Shown here: positions 1 to 7,885 of the stretch, piece by piece
Numbering within the stretch: position 1 is the first letter of the stretch
How the letters are laid out: each line of letters opens with the position of its first letter
IMG/VR virus record: IMGVR_UViG_3300044980_000048
Span: 1 to 64,000 of that record
Direction: 5' to 3' (one strand)
Source: a virus
DNA: 64,000 bases
Program-made: the position numbers and the translations under genes
The notes under the pieces: model-generated
The model's database searches: none
The model's input: only the letters and a program-made list of their open reading frames with translations
What the model was told of the DNA's origin: nothing

Positions 1-148
1 GGAGCGGCCAGCAACAGCGGCTACCAAGGAGCGGCCAGCAACAGCGGCACTCGCGGAGCGGCCAGCAACAGCGGCACTCGCGGAGCGGCCAGCAACAGCG
101 GCGACTACGGAGCGGCCAGCAACAGCGGCTACCAAGGAGCGGCCAGCA
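1..148 (+). repeat. 27-bp tandem coding repeat
   Basis: Five 27-bp units start at 1, 28, 55, 82 and 109, and a sixth is cut short at about 148. The first 21 bases (GGAGCGGCCAGCAACAGCGGC) are identical in the five full units; only the last six bases vary. Near-perfect DNA identity suggests recent expansion or homogenisation. The array may be longer upstream of the window. Confidence 0.95.
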
Positions 149-363
149 CTTTTGGAAAACAAACTATTGCCGCCGTGTTTGGCGGAGATAGTAAAGCCAA
201 AGCCTCTCAGGGAAACTGGATCGTGCTTTGCTATCGCACGGAAATTGATGGAGGCTATGAAATAAAGCACGTAAAATCCGCGCAAGCAGGAATTACGGAA
301 GGAATAAAGGCTGATTCTTGGTATAAGCTTGATGCCTCTGGTAATTTTATGGAGGTTATATAA
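1..363 (+). CDS. Repeat protein with C-terminal DUF7666-like domain (5' end outside window)
   Basis: The frame is open from the first base. It encodes nonapeptide repeats of the form GAASNSGxx (variable ends YQ, TR, TR, DY, YQ), then a roughly 65-residue globular domain containing GNWIVLCYR, KHVKSA and ADSWYKLDASG. The domain resembles DUF7666, which in phages and bacteria often follows such GAAS repeats; this assignment is from memory of the family. The stop overlaps the next ATG by one base, suggesting coupled translation. The repeats probably form a regular solenoid or beta structure. Function is unknown, and the N terminus and true repeat number lie outside the window. Confidence 0.8.
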   Translation, partial: GAASNSGYQGAASNSGTRGAASNSGTRGAASNSGDYGAASNSGYQGAASTFGKQTIAAVFGGDSKAKASQGNWIVLCYRTEIDGGYEIKHVKSAQAGITEGIKADSWYKLDASGNFMEVI

Positions 364-716
364 TGACCCGTGAAATCTTTGTATTTGGATCAAACTTAAA
401 AGGAATGCATGGTGCTGGCTCTGCGCTTGAAGCCTTGACAAATCACGGCGCTATCCGTGGCAAGGGAGTTGGCCCGCAGGGGAATAGCTATGCAATCCCT
501 ACAAAGAATCACTTTCTAAATGTCCTCCCAATCGACACTATTAAAAATTACGTGGATAATTTTATCGAATACGCCAAAGACCACCCCGAAGATACTTTTA
601 ATATTGTGGCTATCGGATGTGGGCTTGCTGGCTATTTACCGGAAGACATAGCTCCATTGTTTCATAAAGCGCCAGAGAACTGTATTTTACCAATAGAATT
701 TCAGAACGCTAGATAA
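363..716 (+). CDS. A1S_2505-family phage non-structural protein
   Basis: This 117-residue protein starts FVFGSNLKGMHGAGSA and contains SYAIPTKN, a run of LP..I...V..F, and IGCGLAGY. These match my memory of the A1S_2505 family of small phage proteins. The glycine-rich FGSN and GCGLAGY segments look like a macro-domain-type nucleotide pocket, which is an inference. It overlaps the preceding stop by one base. Its role in phage growth is not established. Confidence 0.75.
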   Translation: MTREIFVFGSNLKGMHGAGSALEALTNHGAIRGKGVGPQGNSYAIPTKNHFLNVLPIDTIKNYVDNFIEYAKDHPEDTFNIVAIGCGLAGYLPEDIAPLFHKAPENCILPIEFQNAR

Positions 717-769
717 CGCGACAGGAATTTCTGAAGACGTGCCTATAACATTAACAGGGAGATAAAAAC

Positions 770-1012
770 ATGAAACGTTTCATTTTTACTTACACCGGAA
801 TGATATTCATTTTCACATGTATCTTTGCTGCCGGATACAATAAGGCAGATAATGACATTGATAATCATGCAATGGCGGGATTCATCAATGCGGCTCAGTC
901 AGTACAGCGTGAAAAGCATGCCGCAGCTCATGCGATCCATGCTAAGTGGCATCACGCGAAGCCCGCAAAGCATCAGGATATATTCACCATCGCCCTTAAG
1001 GAGCGTAACTAA
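770..1012 (+). CDS. Small membrane or secreted His-rich protein
   Basis: The 80-residue product has a hydrophobic N terminus (residues 3-22, FIFTYTGMIFIFTCIFAAGY) that could be a signal peptide or a single membrane anchor. The rest is rich in His, Ala and Lys. An AGGGAG ribosome site precedes the ATG. Its stop overlaps the next start (TAATG). I do not recognise the family. Confidence 0.6.
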   Translation: MKRFIFTYTGMIFIFTCIFAAGYNKADNDIDNHAMAGFINAAQSVQREKHAAAHAIHAKWHHAKPAKHQDIFTIALKERN

Positions 1013-1224
1013 TGCCAACCCCCTTGGAAAACGCCTTTGCTACGCTGGCACAGCAGCATAGAGAACTGACGCAGGGCGTAGGCTTGCAGGCAATGGAGAT
1101 CGCCCAAGCACCTGAAGTGTTCACGCCGCTTACGTTAGTCGTCAACAGGCATAAGCCGAACGCGAAACGGCAGCTTGCGAAAGCGCAGAAGCTAACCTTA
1201 AAACATTGGGGTGAAAATGGTTGA
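1012..1224 (+). CDS. Hypothetical small phage protein
   Basis: A 70-residue protein, basic at the C terminus (KPNAKRQLAKAQKLTLK). It is coupled to its neighbours by overlaps at both ends. No domain is recognised. Confidence 0.6.
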   Translation: MPTPLENAFATLAQQHRELTQGVGLQAMEIAQAPEVFTPLTLVVNRHKPNAKRQLAKAQKLTLKHWGENG

Positions 1225-1360
1225 TGATGGCAAAAAGGATAAAACCTCAGTCCTGACAAAAGAGGAAATGGACGAACGCCGCCAGCAATACTACGCTGAG
1301 AACGGCAAGCCTTATAATGCACCTATGGCGGTTTACGATAACATGCAGGGTAAGGAATAG
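1217..1360 (+). CDS. Hypothetical 47-residue protein
   Basis: The ATG lies 8 bp inside the previous gene, preceded by GGGGTGAAA. The highly charged product (KEEMDERRQQYYAEN) has no recognisable domain. The overlap and good ribosome site support it despite its size. Confidence 0.55.
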   Translation: MVDDGKKDKTSVLTKEEMDERRQQYYAENGKPYNAPMAVYDNMQGKE

Positions 1361-1362
1361 CC

Positions 1363-1536
1363 ATGAAGTGCGAGGCATGCAGGCAAGAGCGTGAATATTT
1401 CGTACCTGACGCGGCTTTAAACATCTGCATTCCGTGCGACTCAGCGGTAAAGCAGGAAAACTACGAGATGCGGCTAAAGTTATACAAGGATAGCCTAGAA
1501 AAACACGATTATAACGGAGAGAAAAATGCAGGCTGA
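1363..1536 (+). CDS. Small four-cysteine zinc-finger protein
   Basis: A 57-residue protein with C3-x2-C6 and C22-x2-C25, a probable treble-clef or ribbon zinc site, followed by a charged helix. The start is two bases after the previous stop, and the 3' end overlaps the next gene by 11 bp. Family and target are unknown. Confidence 0.55.
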   Translation: MKCEACRQEREYFVPDAALNICIPCDSAVKQENYEMRLKLYKDSLEKHDYNGEKNAG

Positions 1537-1717
1537 AATAATGGACTTGGTTAGCATACGGCGTGAGCGTGAACAGGCGATTGAGCAGCGCGTGATCGCA
1601 CACCGTGAAGAGAAATTCGTTAGTTTCGCCCGGAGAGCAGCAAAATGGAATTGGGGAATGATTATGTTGCTGGCGGCATGTGCGATGTTTTGGGGGATGA
1701 TCGTATGGGTACTCTAG
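1526..1717 (+). CDS. Small membrane protein, C-terminal anchor
   Basis: A 63-residue protein with a charged helical N terminus and one strong hydrophobic segment at residues 43-62 (WGMIMLLAACAMFWGMIVWV). This is a tail-anchored layout. A GGAGAG ribosome site precedes the ATG. Function is unknown. Confidence 0.6.
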   Translation: MQAEIMDLVSIRREREQAIEQRVIAHREEKFVSFARRAAKWNWGMIMLLAACAMFWGMIVWVL

Positions 1718-1875
1718 CCAGATGGGAAGATTCCCTGTGCAGTCTTTTGCAGGAGAAAGTCACGCACGAAAAATTGATGGATCGCGCAAGACAGATTCCG
1801 AGAGTACGGACTAATCCAGCTTCATACGCGCAAGGTGAATTGGATATGCCGATTACCGGCGAGTTTCACGATTAA
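1705..1875 (+). CDS. Hypothetical 56-residue protein
   Basis: I chose the ATG at 1705 because a GGGGG run lies 8 bases upstream; in-frame ATGs further upstream, inside the membrane protein gene, have no such site. The product (MGTLARWEDSLC...) is soluble and mixed-charge. No domain is recognised. Confidence 0.5.
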   Translation: MGTLARWEDSLCSLLQEKVTHEKLMDRARQIPRVRTNPASYAQGELDMPITGEFHD

Positions 1876-1896
1876 CGATGTTTGAGGCTGAGTGAC

Positions 1897-2295
1897 ATGG
1901 TAGCCATAAGTTTTAAGAAATGTTACGCGGAAAAAGTGGAGTCAGGAAAGAAACTGATGACGATCCGCAAAACTAAACGGGTGAAAGCTGGCGACAGGCT
2001 ACAGCTTTATACCGGGATGCGTACCAAGGGCTGCCGTAAATTGCGTGATGCCGTATGCGTTGCTGTGGATTCAGTTTCTATAACGCCTGATGGCCCTTTC
2101 TTCGGGCAACCGGGCTGGTGGCCGAAGGATAAGAACGTATTCGCAGAGCGTGACGGATTTCCAACTTATGTAGATATGTACGCCTTCTTTAAGCGCGAAT
2201 ATGGATATGAAGAACCGGATTATATTTTCAACGGCTACGCAATTATGTGGAGCGCAGTAACCGAACCTAAAGTACAGGTGACAACGAATGACTGA
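1897..2295 (+). CDS. ASCH/PUA-like domain protein, copy 1
   Basis: The 132-residue product reads VAISFKKCYAEKVESGKK at the N terminus, then MTIRKTKRVKAGDRLQLYTG and RKLRDAVCVAVDSV. This is the pattern of ASCH-type PUA folds, which bind RNA or modified nucleic acid. ATG 1897 was chosen over an upstream TTG because it aligns with the paralogue at 8592. Both copies share GPFFGQPGWWPKDKNVFAER. The gene overlaps the ERF gene start by 8 bp. Its specific ligand is unknown. Confidence 0.7.
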   Translation: MVAISFKKCYAEKVESGKKLMTIRKTKRVKAGDRLQLYTGMRTKGCRKLRDAVCVAVDSVSITPDGPFFGQPGWWPKDKNVFAERDGFPTYVDMYAFFKREYGYEEPDYIFNGYAIMWSAVTEPKVQVTTND

Positions 2296-3013
2296 GAACC
2301 TGCCAGCATTAACCGATCCTATTGCCAGCACTCTTGCGCTGATTGAGCGCATGGCCGTCAATAAGGACGTTGACGCCGATAAAATGGGCAAGCTGCTTGA
2401 CCTTCAGGTGAAGGTGATGGATCGGCAAGCTGAGATGGATTTCAATCAGGCTTTCGCCCGGTTAGTCCCGAAGTTGCCGCGCATCAAGAAAGATGGGTCA
2501 GTAGAATACAAGGGCAAAGAGGCTTTCAAATTCGCCACCTATGAGAACATAGACGAAATAATCCGCCCATTTTTGCTTGAGGAAGGCTTTAGCTTATCCT
2601 TCACAACGGAGCCATTAGCTAGCGGCGGCTTAATCGGACATGGCAAGCTGATGCACGTAGGGGGCCATAGCGTCAAGGCGAGTATGCCCGCGCCAGTGGA
2701 CACTAGCGGCGGCAAGAATGCTATACAGGGAATGGCGTCAACATTCTCATACCTTAAGCGCTACCTGACAATCATGTTGCTGAATCTGGTTTTTGAAGGC
2801 AGTGACGATGACGGCAATCGCGGCGGCATGGTATTTATTGACGACAAGAGCATTAAAACCATTGATGATCTGCTTGAAGAAACCAAGGCCGACAAAGCCC
2901 GCTTCCTGCAAATGATGGAAGTGGCCGAAGTAAGCAATATTCTCGCAAAAGATTACCCGATGGCAGTTAATGCCTTGATAGCTAAACGCAACAAAATAGG
3001 AGCAACAAAATGA
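2288..3013 (+). CDS. erf: ERF-family single-strand annealing protein
   Basis: A 241-residue protein with ERF-family features: FNQAFARLVPKLPRIKKDG (about 51-70), FATYENIDEIIRPFL, GMASTFSYLKRYL (about 145-160) and a C-terminal acidic segment. ERF proteins bind single-stranded DNA and anneal homologous strands during phage recombination. The gene is translationally coupled to a coiled-coil protein and followed by a YqaJ exonuclease, the usual Red-like pair. The length is normal for the family. Confidence 0.9.
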   Translation: MTENLPALTDPIASTLALIERMAVNKDVDADKMGKLLDLQVKVMDRQAEMDFNQAFARLVPKLPRIKKDGSVEYKGKEAFKFATYENIDEIIRPFLLEEGFSLSFTTEPLASGGLIGHGKLMHVGGHSVKASMPAPVDTSGGKNAIQGMASTFSYLKRYLTIMLLNLVFEGSDDDGNRGGMVFIDDKSIKTIDDLLEETKADKARFLQMMEVAEVSNILAKDYPMAVNALIAKRNKIGATK

Positions 3014-4128
3014 GCGAAAACGCACTTGCATTGATTGAGGGTAAAAACGCCGTTGAATATTTCAAGACTGGTGGACTCAATCCTATTATCGCCAAGATAC
3101 GGGAAGAGGCTATGGCCCGTGCAGTGGATATTTCCACCGATAAAGGCCGCAAGGATATTGCATCGCTGGCGCACAAGATAGCGAAGTCAAAGACCGCCAT
3201 TGATAAAATCGGCAAGGATTTAGGCGCTGATATGAAAGCGCAACTTAAGCTTATTGATGCAGAGCGTGGGCGTGCATGGGATGAGCTAGAGGCTTTGCAG
3301 AAGGAAGTTCGTCGCCCGCTGACTGAATGGGAAGAGAAAGACGAAATCCGCACTCAGAAGCATGAAGCCGATCTTGCCATGATAGACCAGCTTTCTGTGT
3401 TCGTGACGGAGCCTACTTACGCAGATGTACGGAAGCGTATGGACGCATTGCAAGCCTTTCCTGATAATCACGATTGGGAGGAATTCGCACAGCGGGCGCA
3501 GAATATCAAGGATAAGTCTTTTACTATCCTAAGAGACAAGCTTGCTTTCCTGAAGAAAGTGGAAGAGGAACAAGTTGAACTAGCGCGGCTCAGAGCGGAA
3601 GAACAAGCCCGCAAGCAAAAAGAGCATGAGGAACGTATAGCCGCCGAAGCCGCAGCGAAGGCGCAAGCCGAAGCAGAGGCTAAGGCGAAGAAAGCAGCAG
3701 ATGAGGAAGCCGCTCGCGTCAAGGCCGCAGTAGATAAAGCCGAGCAAGAGCGCCGTAATATTGAGTTAGAGAAACAGGCCGCAGAAGACCGGGCGCAAAA
3801 GGCTGAAAATGCTGCCAAGGAAGCTGCTAAGAAGGCGGAAGAGGCGCGCATAGCAGCGGAAGCCAAGGCAAAGCGTGATGCTGAAATCGCCGTTGAAAAC
3901 GAACGGAAACGCGCCGAAGAGGTAAAACGCCAAGAGGCCGAAGCCGCAGCGAAGCGTGAAGCTGATAAGGCTCATAAAGCTAAAATCAATAATGAAGCAA
4001 TGAGCGCCGTAATTCTTACCATGTCAGAAAAACATTCCGGCAATGAGACAGAGGCTAAGGCAATAGCTAAAGACATTATTACTGCCATAGCCAGCGGTAG
4101 CGTTCCTCACGTTAAAATCAGTTACTAA
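3010..4128 (+). CDS. Coiled-coil recombination-cassette protein
   Basis: A 372-residue protein. The N-terminal ~150 residues are a mixed helical domain (IAKIREEAMARAVDIS, HKIAKSKTAIDKIG). Residues ~185-320 are a long Ala/Glu/Lys/Arg coiled coil of TolA-like composition. The C terminus is a short globular piece. It overlaps erf (ATGA) and lies two bases before the exonuclease. Similar coiled-coil proteins sit between ERF and exonuclease genes in other phages, but their function is not defined; a scaffold for the recombinase is an inference. Confidence 0.7.
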   Translation: MSENALALIEGKNAVEYFKTGGLNPIIAKIREEAMARAVDISTDKGRKDIASLAHKIAKSKTAIDKIGKDLGADMKAQLKLIDAERGRAWDELEALQKEVRRPLTEWEEKDEIRTQKHEADLAMIDQLSVFVTEPTYADVRKRMDALQAFPDNHDWEEFAQRAQNIKDKSFTILRDKLAFLKKVEEEQVELARLRAEEQARKQKEHEERIAAEAAAKAQAEAEAKAKKAADEEAARVKAAVDKAEQERRNIELEKQAAEDRAQKAENAAKEAAKKAEEARIAAEAKAKRDAEIAVENERKRAEEVKRQEAEAAAKREADKAHKAKINNEAMSAVILTMSEKHSGNETEAKAIAKDIITAIASGSVPHVKISY

Positions 4129-4129
4129 T

Positions 4130-4858
4130 ATGAAAATATACGATTGTCAGCAAGGCGATCAACAGTGGACTGACTTAAGGTTATTCACACCTACCGCCAG
4201 CAATTTTCATAAAATTCTGACCCCGAAGAAATGGGAGTTCTCAGCATCGGCAAAACCGTATGCCTTCAGGCTTGTGGCCCAGAAGCTTCTCAATCGCACG
4301 CTTGAATCCCTTGAAGGTTTAGAGCATGTCGAGAGAGGCAAAATGGATGAACCCAAAGCACGGAAGGCTTACGAGTTCAAAAATGATGTTTTGACGAAAC
4401 AAGTGGGGTTTATAACCACGGATGACGGAAAGATAGGTTGTTCGCCGGATAGTCTTGTGGGAACCGTGGGATTGGCCGAAATAAAGTGCCCGGCACCTGA
4501 GATTATGGTTAAATACCATATGAACGGCGAAATCCTTGGTAATGACAGCGAGCCATATAGCAGCTTTGATGATGCCTATATCTGCCAAAAACAAGGACAG
4601 ATGCTCATAGCCGAACGCGAATGGAATGACTTGTATGCCTTCAGTTACGAATTCCCTGATTTACAGAAACGTTTTAACCGCAATGAGAAGTTCTTAAGCG
4701 CATTAGGAAAGGCACTCCGCGAGTTTAACGACATGAAGGATCACATGCTCTCCAAAATGGAAGCCTCTGGCTACTTCGCGGAGAAACGTGAATCAATTGG
4801 TATAGCCGAGGCGGCATATCAGGATAACCTTGAAGCAATGATTGGAGCAACGGCATGA
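4130..4858 (+). CDS. YqaJ-family (lambda-type) exonuclease
   Basis: A 242-residue protein with the PD-(D/E)XK arrangement of YqaJ/lambda exonuclease: GKMDEPKA (Glu74), GCSPDSLV (Asp107), AEIKCP (Glu117, Lys119) and QKQGQM (Gln156). These enzymes resect double-stranded DNA ends 5'-3' to give substrate for the annealing protein encoded two genes upstream. Length is typical. The stop overlaps the next ATG. Confidence 0.9.
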   Translation: MKIYDCQQGDQQWTDLRLFTPTASNFHKILTPKKWEFSASAKPYAFRLVAQKLLNRTLESLEGLEHVERGKMDEPKARKAYEFKNDVLTKQVGFITTDDGKIGCSPDSLVGTVGLAEIKCPAPEIMVKYHMNGEILGNDSEPYSSFDDAYICQKQGQMLIAEREWNDLYAFSYEFPDLQKRFNRNEKFLSALGKALREFNDMKDHMLSKMEASGYFAEKRESIGIAEAAYQDNLEAMIGATA

Positions 4859-5505
4859 CCGAAGGAAAAACTATCTATTGCATATTCGATACGGAAACCA
4901 CGGGCCTGATCGACCGCAAGAAGAAACTGGATGATCCATCACAGGCGCGTATCGTGCAACTCGCTGCCCTTTTGTGCGATGAACAAGGCAATGACCTTGA
5001 AGAATTAAACCTTATCGCAAAGCCTGATGGCTGGACGGTTCCTGAGTTTGTCGCCAGCATTCACGGTCTGACTACCGAGATATGCGAAGCCAAGGGTGTG
5101 CCGATGCCTGAGATTCTGGCGAAGTTTAACGCCATGAAAGCCAAATGCACTGACAGGGTTGCGTACAATATCTCGTTCGATAAGACGATGCTGATGCGCG
5201 AGGAACTTGCCTACGGCATAACGCATGACTCAGAGAATAAAACCTCTCTATGCGTCATGGAGATGGCAAAGCCTATTTGCAAGATGCCAGCAACGTCAAA
5301 AATGAAGGATTGGGATATAAACACCTTCAAGCCTCCGAAACTCAAGGAAGCATATAAATACTTCTTTGGCGAAGAGTTTGAACGCGCCCATGACGCCATG
5401 AACGATGTACGCGCCTGCAAGAAGATATTTTTCCATATCGGAGAAATGCAGGGATGGATTAAATCAAAGAAACCCGAACCGTTAGGAGAAGCCTCCAATG
5501 GATAA
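4855..5505 (+). CDS. DnaQ-like 3'-5' exonuclease (DEDDh)
   Basis: A 216-residue protein with ExoI motif FDTETTG (Asp12, Glu14), ExoII NISFD (Asp109) and ExoIII HDAMND (His179, Asp184), so all DEDDh metal ligands are present. The family includes the PolIII epsilon proofreading subunit. Here, without a phage polymerase in view, it may trim recombination ends or work with the host replisome. It overlaps both neighbours by a few bases in the recombination operon. Confidence 0.9.
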   Translation: MTEGKTIYCIFDTETTGLIDRKKKLDDPSQARIVQLAALLCDEQGNDLEELNLIAKPDGWTVPEFVASIHGLTTEICEAKGVPMPEILAKFNAMKAKCTDRVAYNISFDKTMLMREELAYGITHDSENKTSLCVMEMAKPICKMPATSKMKDWDINTFKPPKLKEAYKYFFGEEFERAHDAMNDVRACKKIFFHIGEMQGWIKSKKPEPLGEASNG

Positions 5506-5734
5506 ACGCCTAATTTCTTCAATCACTAAGAGCATTGAAAAGCTTGATAAGAAGATTTCTGCTAATGATGCTGAGAACTTCGATCTGAAAAACAAGCGCG
5601 AGAAATTTCAGGAGATGTTGGAAATGCTTTCTCCCGCTTCCGATCCCCTCCCGCAGGAGTCTGACATAGCTCCTGTAACCTTACCGGAGCCGTCTAATGA
5701 GGCGGTTCCGGCCTTTCTCAAGCACAAGGAATAA
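5498..5734 (+). CDS. Hypothetical helical protein
   Basis: A 78-residue protein with a charged coiled-coil N-terminal half (SIEKLDKKISANDAEN) and a Pro-rich acidic tail. It overlaps the exonuclease by 8 bp and is the last gene of the recombination run. No family is recognised. Confidence 0.55.
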   Translation: MDKRLISSITKSIEKLDKKISANDAENFDLKNKREKFQEMLEMLSPASDPLPQESDIAPVTLPEPSNEAVPAFLKHKE

Positions 5735-5740
5735 CCGCAA

Positions 5741-5806
5741 GGGTGCGCCGGTCATGGCTACGTGGTGTAGTCATGGCATAGTGAAAGACGGCGCACCCGA
5801 CTACAC
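5741..5806 (+). promoter_or_regulatory. Candidate pseudoknotted RNA element, copy A
   Basis: A perfect 10-bp stem, GGGTGCGCCG (5741-5750) with CGGCGCACCC (5789-5798), encloses GTGTAGTC (5765-5772), which is complementary to GACTACAC (5799-5806) immediately after the stem. The interleaved order is that of an H-type pseudoknot. The 3' flank (CACAAC-TAGCA-GTTCTGAA) is shared with the region before 12594. It lies in the leader of the 5836 gene and may be a riboswitch-like or small RNA element. The role is inferred; only the pairing is seen. Confidence 0.45.
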
Positions 5807-5835
5807 AACTAGCAGTTCTGAAACCAAGGAGATTT

Positions 5836-6174
5836 ATGAAAAAGCCAAAAAACAATAAACAGACTTTACCGCCGCTTATTGAATGGGCGGTTATCGTGCA
5901 GGTTAGCCCTAAATATTCTTATGGGTCAATCACAACTCATGCATTTCCGTTTCTTACTCATGCAGATGCCTTGGCAGCTTATCGGCTTTTGCAGGGATGC
6001 CTAGAAGAAACCGATAATCAAATGGGCGAGAAAAAGACCGTGGCTATTGGGATAGAACACGCAGCGGGAAGAACTTCGCTAAAGAAGCATGAGATTTTTA
6101 GCGTCAATCTTTCGGATCAGTATTTCAATATAGACCAGCTTAAAGCCCTTAAGAAGCGTAGCGCAACCAAGTAG
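5836..6174 (+). CDS. Hypothetical phage protein
   Basis: A 112-residue protein with a strong AAGGAG site 5 bases before the ATG. It has a basic N terminus, then an alpha/beta-looking body. No family is recognised. It begins a new transcription or translation segment after the structured leader. Confidence 0.6.
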   Translation: MKKPKNNKQTLPPLIEWAVIVQVSPKYSYGSITTHAFPFLTHADALAAYRLLQGCLEETDNQMGEKKTVAIGIEHAAGRTSLKKHEIFSVNLSDQYFNIDQLKALKKRSATK

Positions 6175-6189
6175 CTGTAGGGTCAGAAT

Positions 6190-6408
6190 ATGCCGAAACG
6201 ATTTAAAGTTTTTAGAAATATAGACATCCCACTTAAACATTCTAACTGGAATAAAAACTCTAGGATTGCCGTTCTCAGGAGAATGAAAAAAGGCGAGAGT
6301 GTATTTATTACTACGGTCGGCGGTTTATACGGAGAAGCGCGGGCCGAAGGTATAGAAATATGCTCTAGGAAAATTGGTAAGAAAATAATGGTATGGCGGT
6401 TAAATTAG
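6190..6408 (+). CDS. Hypothetical small basic protein
   Basis: A 72-residue basic protein (RIAVLRRMKKGES, then a Gly-rich GLYGEARAEG), compatible with a small nucleic-acid-binding fold. The evidence does not go beyond charge. It overlaps the next small gene by 16 bp. Confidence 0.55.
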   Translation: MPKRFKVFRNIDIPLKHSNWNKNSRIAVLRRMKKGESVFITTVGGLYGEARAEGIEICSRKIGKKIMVWRLN

Positions 6409-6560
6409 CTTCTTACAGGTGTAATAAGTGTTCACATAAATGGGAGTTGCCAGTGATTATGAAAGACGCAAGAGGAAAACTTTACAATCCGGCTGATTGT
6501 TGCCCGCAATGTGGAAACATCTATTTCACTTGGACGAACTTCAACGAAGCCGAGAATTGA
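6393..6560 (+). CDS. Small zinc-ribbon protein
   Basis: A 55-residue protein with YRCNKCSHKW near the N terminus and CCPQCG at residues 36-41, giving a CxxC/CxxC zinc ribbon. It starts inside the previous gene. Such ribbons occur in many tiny phage proteins that bind nucleic acid or host enzymes; the target is unknown. Confidence 0.6.
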   Translation: MAVKLASYRCNKCSHKWELPVIMKDARGKLYNPADCCPQCGNIYFTWTNFNEAEN

Positions 6561-6607
6561 GGAACAATCGACCACCATAGTCTTAACCCCTCACGGAGTA
6601 TAAGACC

Positions 6608-6742
6608 ATGCTAAGGATAACAACGATCATGATTTTACTTTGCACAAACGCCTACGCCGATGGAGATAACGGAGCGATTGCGGCAGCGCAGCAGGCAGCA
6701 TCGGCTATGCATGATGCGGTAGCGGGGGATGATGACGACTGA
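6608..6742 (+). CDS. Tiny secreted acidic peptide
   Basis: A 44-residue product with a clear signal peptide (MLRITTIMILLCTNAYA, cleavage likely after AYA) and a mature, Ala-rich, acidic peptide of about 27 residues ending GDDDD. It overlaps the next gene by 14 bp. Periplasmic export of so small a peptide from a phage early region is unusual. Confidence 0.5.
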   Translation: MLRITTIMILLCTNAYADGDNGAIAAAQQAASAMHDAVAGDDDD

Positions 6743-6869
6743 GGAAAAGATACTGGCATATCTAAAGGCTGATGCAAAGAAACGCGGAATGCCTAACAAG
6801 ATATTTCAGGTGGTTTGGGAACGGCAGGCTAGGGAGCTTGCCACCCTACTGGATAATGGTATGGTTTAA
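6729..6869 (+). CDS. Hypothetical 46-residue helical protein
   Basis: It starts in the last codons of the secreted peptide gene, after a GCGGGGG run. The product (EEKILAYLKADAKKRG) is charged and helical. There are two adjacent ATGs, either of which may be used. The family is unknown. Confidence 0.45.
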   Translation: MMTTEEKILAYLKADAKKRGMPNKIFQVVWERQARELATLLDNGMV

Positions 6870-6890
6870 CAATTAACGGTAGGGCAGACA

Positions 6891-7109
6891 ATGAAACTTT
6901 ACAGTGTAAGAATTCCAATCGCCGGGCATGCGCTAATTGATGTTCATGCCGAGAATGGGGAAGATGCAATTAAGAAGGCTTTTGCATCAGAAATCACCAA
7001 CGAGAATATCGAATCGTGGGACACTCTGAAGCAATTTACTAAAGGCAATGTTTGTTTCTGCCCGCAGCCTTGGCAGGCAGAGGCGACACTCGAAGATGAC
7101 GAAGATTAA
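6891..7109 (+). CDS. Hypothetical protein
   Basis: A 72-residue acidic protein beginning MKLYSVRIPIAGHALIDVHA, with an ENGEDAIKKAF helix. This resembles small beta-alpha-beta phage proteins of the KYxVxxPxxGxxxVxVxAxxxxEA type. An AGGGCAG site precedes the start. Function is unknown. Confidence 0.6.
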   Translation: MKLYSVRIPIAGHALIDVHAENGEDAIKKAFASEITNENIESWDTLKQFTKGNVCFCPQPWQAEATLEDDED

Positions 7110-7134
7110 CCAGCTAACACTTCAGGAGGGTAAA

Positions 7135-7209
7135 ATGGGACTGAGTATTTTGATAATGTGGAAGACGCTAGATTTCGTGTTCCGCAAAGATTTCCCCCGT
7201 CACCGCTAG
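7135..7209 (+). CDS. Possible 24-residue leader peptide
   Basis: A strong CAGGAGGG site sits 4-5 bases before ATG 7135, but the frame closes after 24 codons (MGLSILIMWK...FPRHR). The next gene starts 17 bases later. It may be a translated leader or a micro-membrane protein. The evidence is the ribosome site alone. Confidence 0.4.
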   Translation: MGLSILIMWKTLDFVFRKDFPRHR

Positions 7210-7226
7210 TAAATGTAGGGAAACCG

Positions 7227-7496
7227 ATGATCTGGAAAATGATGCATAAACTTTTTGGGTGGGAATATGTGCTCCTTGTTTTATGCGATGGGGATAGAGT
7301 CTTGCGTCGGGCTTATCAGCTTGGAGGTCACTGGTGGGCAAATCCGTACCTTTCAGAAACACGTACTATACTCAATGCCGATGGATCAACAACTGGCCAA
7401 TGCTACGTGAATTGTTGGATGCCAATCACTAAAATTATGCAGGAATATTTTAAACCCAACCAGCCGAGGGATTTGGGTAATGAAGATAACAATTGA
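7227..7496 (+). CDS. Hypothetical protein
   Basis: An 89-residue protein (MIWKMMHKLFGWEYVLLVL...). I chose ATG 7227 because AGGGAAA lies just upstream and the longer reading would run across the leader peptide. It contains DGDRVLRRAYQLGGHWWANPY. Its end overlaps the next gene by 17 bp. No family is recognised. Confidence 0.55.
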   Translation: MIWKMMHKLFGWEYVLLVLCDGDRVLRRAYQLGGHWWANPYLSETRTILNADGSTTGQCYVNCWMPITKIMQEYFKPNQPRDLGNEDNN

Positions 7497-7683
7497 AGGC
7501 CACGAAACCGAGGTAATAAACAAACTCGCTGATAAGATTGGTTGGATACTCAATGGAGCAGGAGATGATGAGCCGAATTTTTCCGTTAAATACAGCAACG
7601 GCTCAGTGCGTCCGAATGCTTACAATAAGGGACAGGCGTTAATTGTTGTAAAACATACAAAGGGTTCTGACCATGCAGATTAA
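7480..7683 (+). CDS. Hypothetical protein
   Basis: A 67-residue mixed alpha/beta protein (KITIEGHETEVINKLADKIG). It overlaps both neighbours by 10-17 bp, as is typical of this tightly packed run. No domain is recognised. Confidence 0.5.
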   Translation: MKITIEGHETEVINKLADKIGWILNGAGDDEPNFSVKYSNGSVRPNAYNKGQALIVVKHTKGSDHAD

Positions 7684-7885
7684 AGACTTTCTTCCTTGGA
7701 TAAGATTCCGCGAGGGCGGCGATATGCCCTACCCGGATTACTGGTTTATCCGCATTCCTCTTTTCGTAGGGCAAATAAATATCAAGCCCAAGCGTGGGAG
7801 GCTTTTCTCTGAGCGTAATGGCTATAGGCTTGGGTTCTGCTTTGCAGGTTTATATGTGTGTTGGAGGTACTGGTATCATGACTGA
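7673..7885 (+). CDS. Hypothetical small aromatic-rich protein
   Basis: A 70-residue basic, aromatic-rich protein with a moderately hydrophobic C terminus (GFCFAGLYVCWRYWYHD). It may associate with membranes. It overlaps adjacent genes on both sides. Confidence 0.5.
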   Translation: MQIKDFLPWIRFREGGDMPYPDYWFIRIPLFVGQINIKPKRGRLFSERNGYRLGFCFAGLYVCWRYWYHD

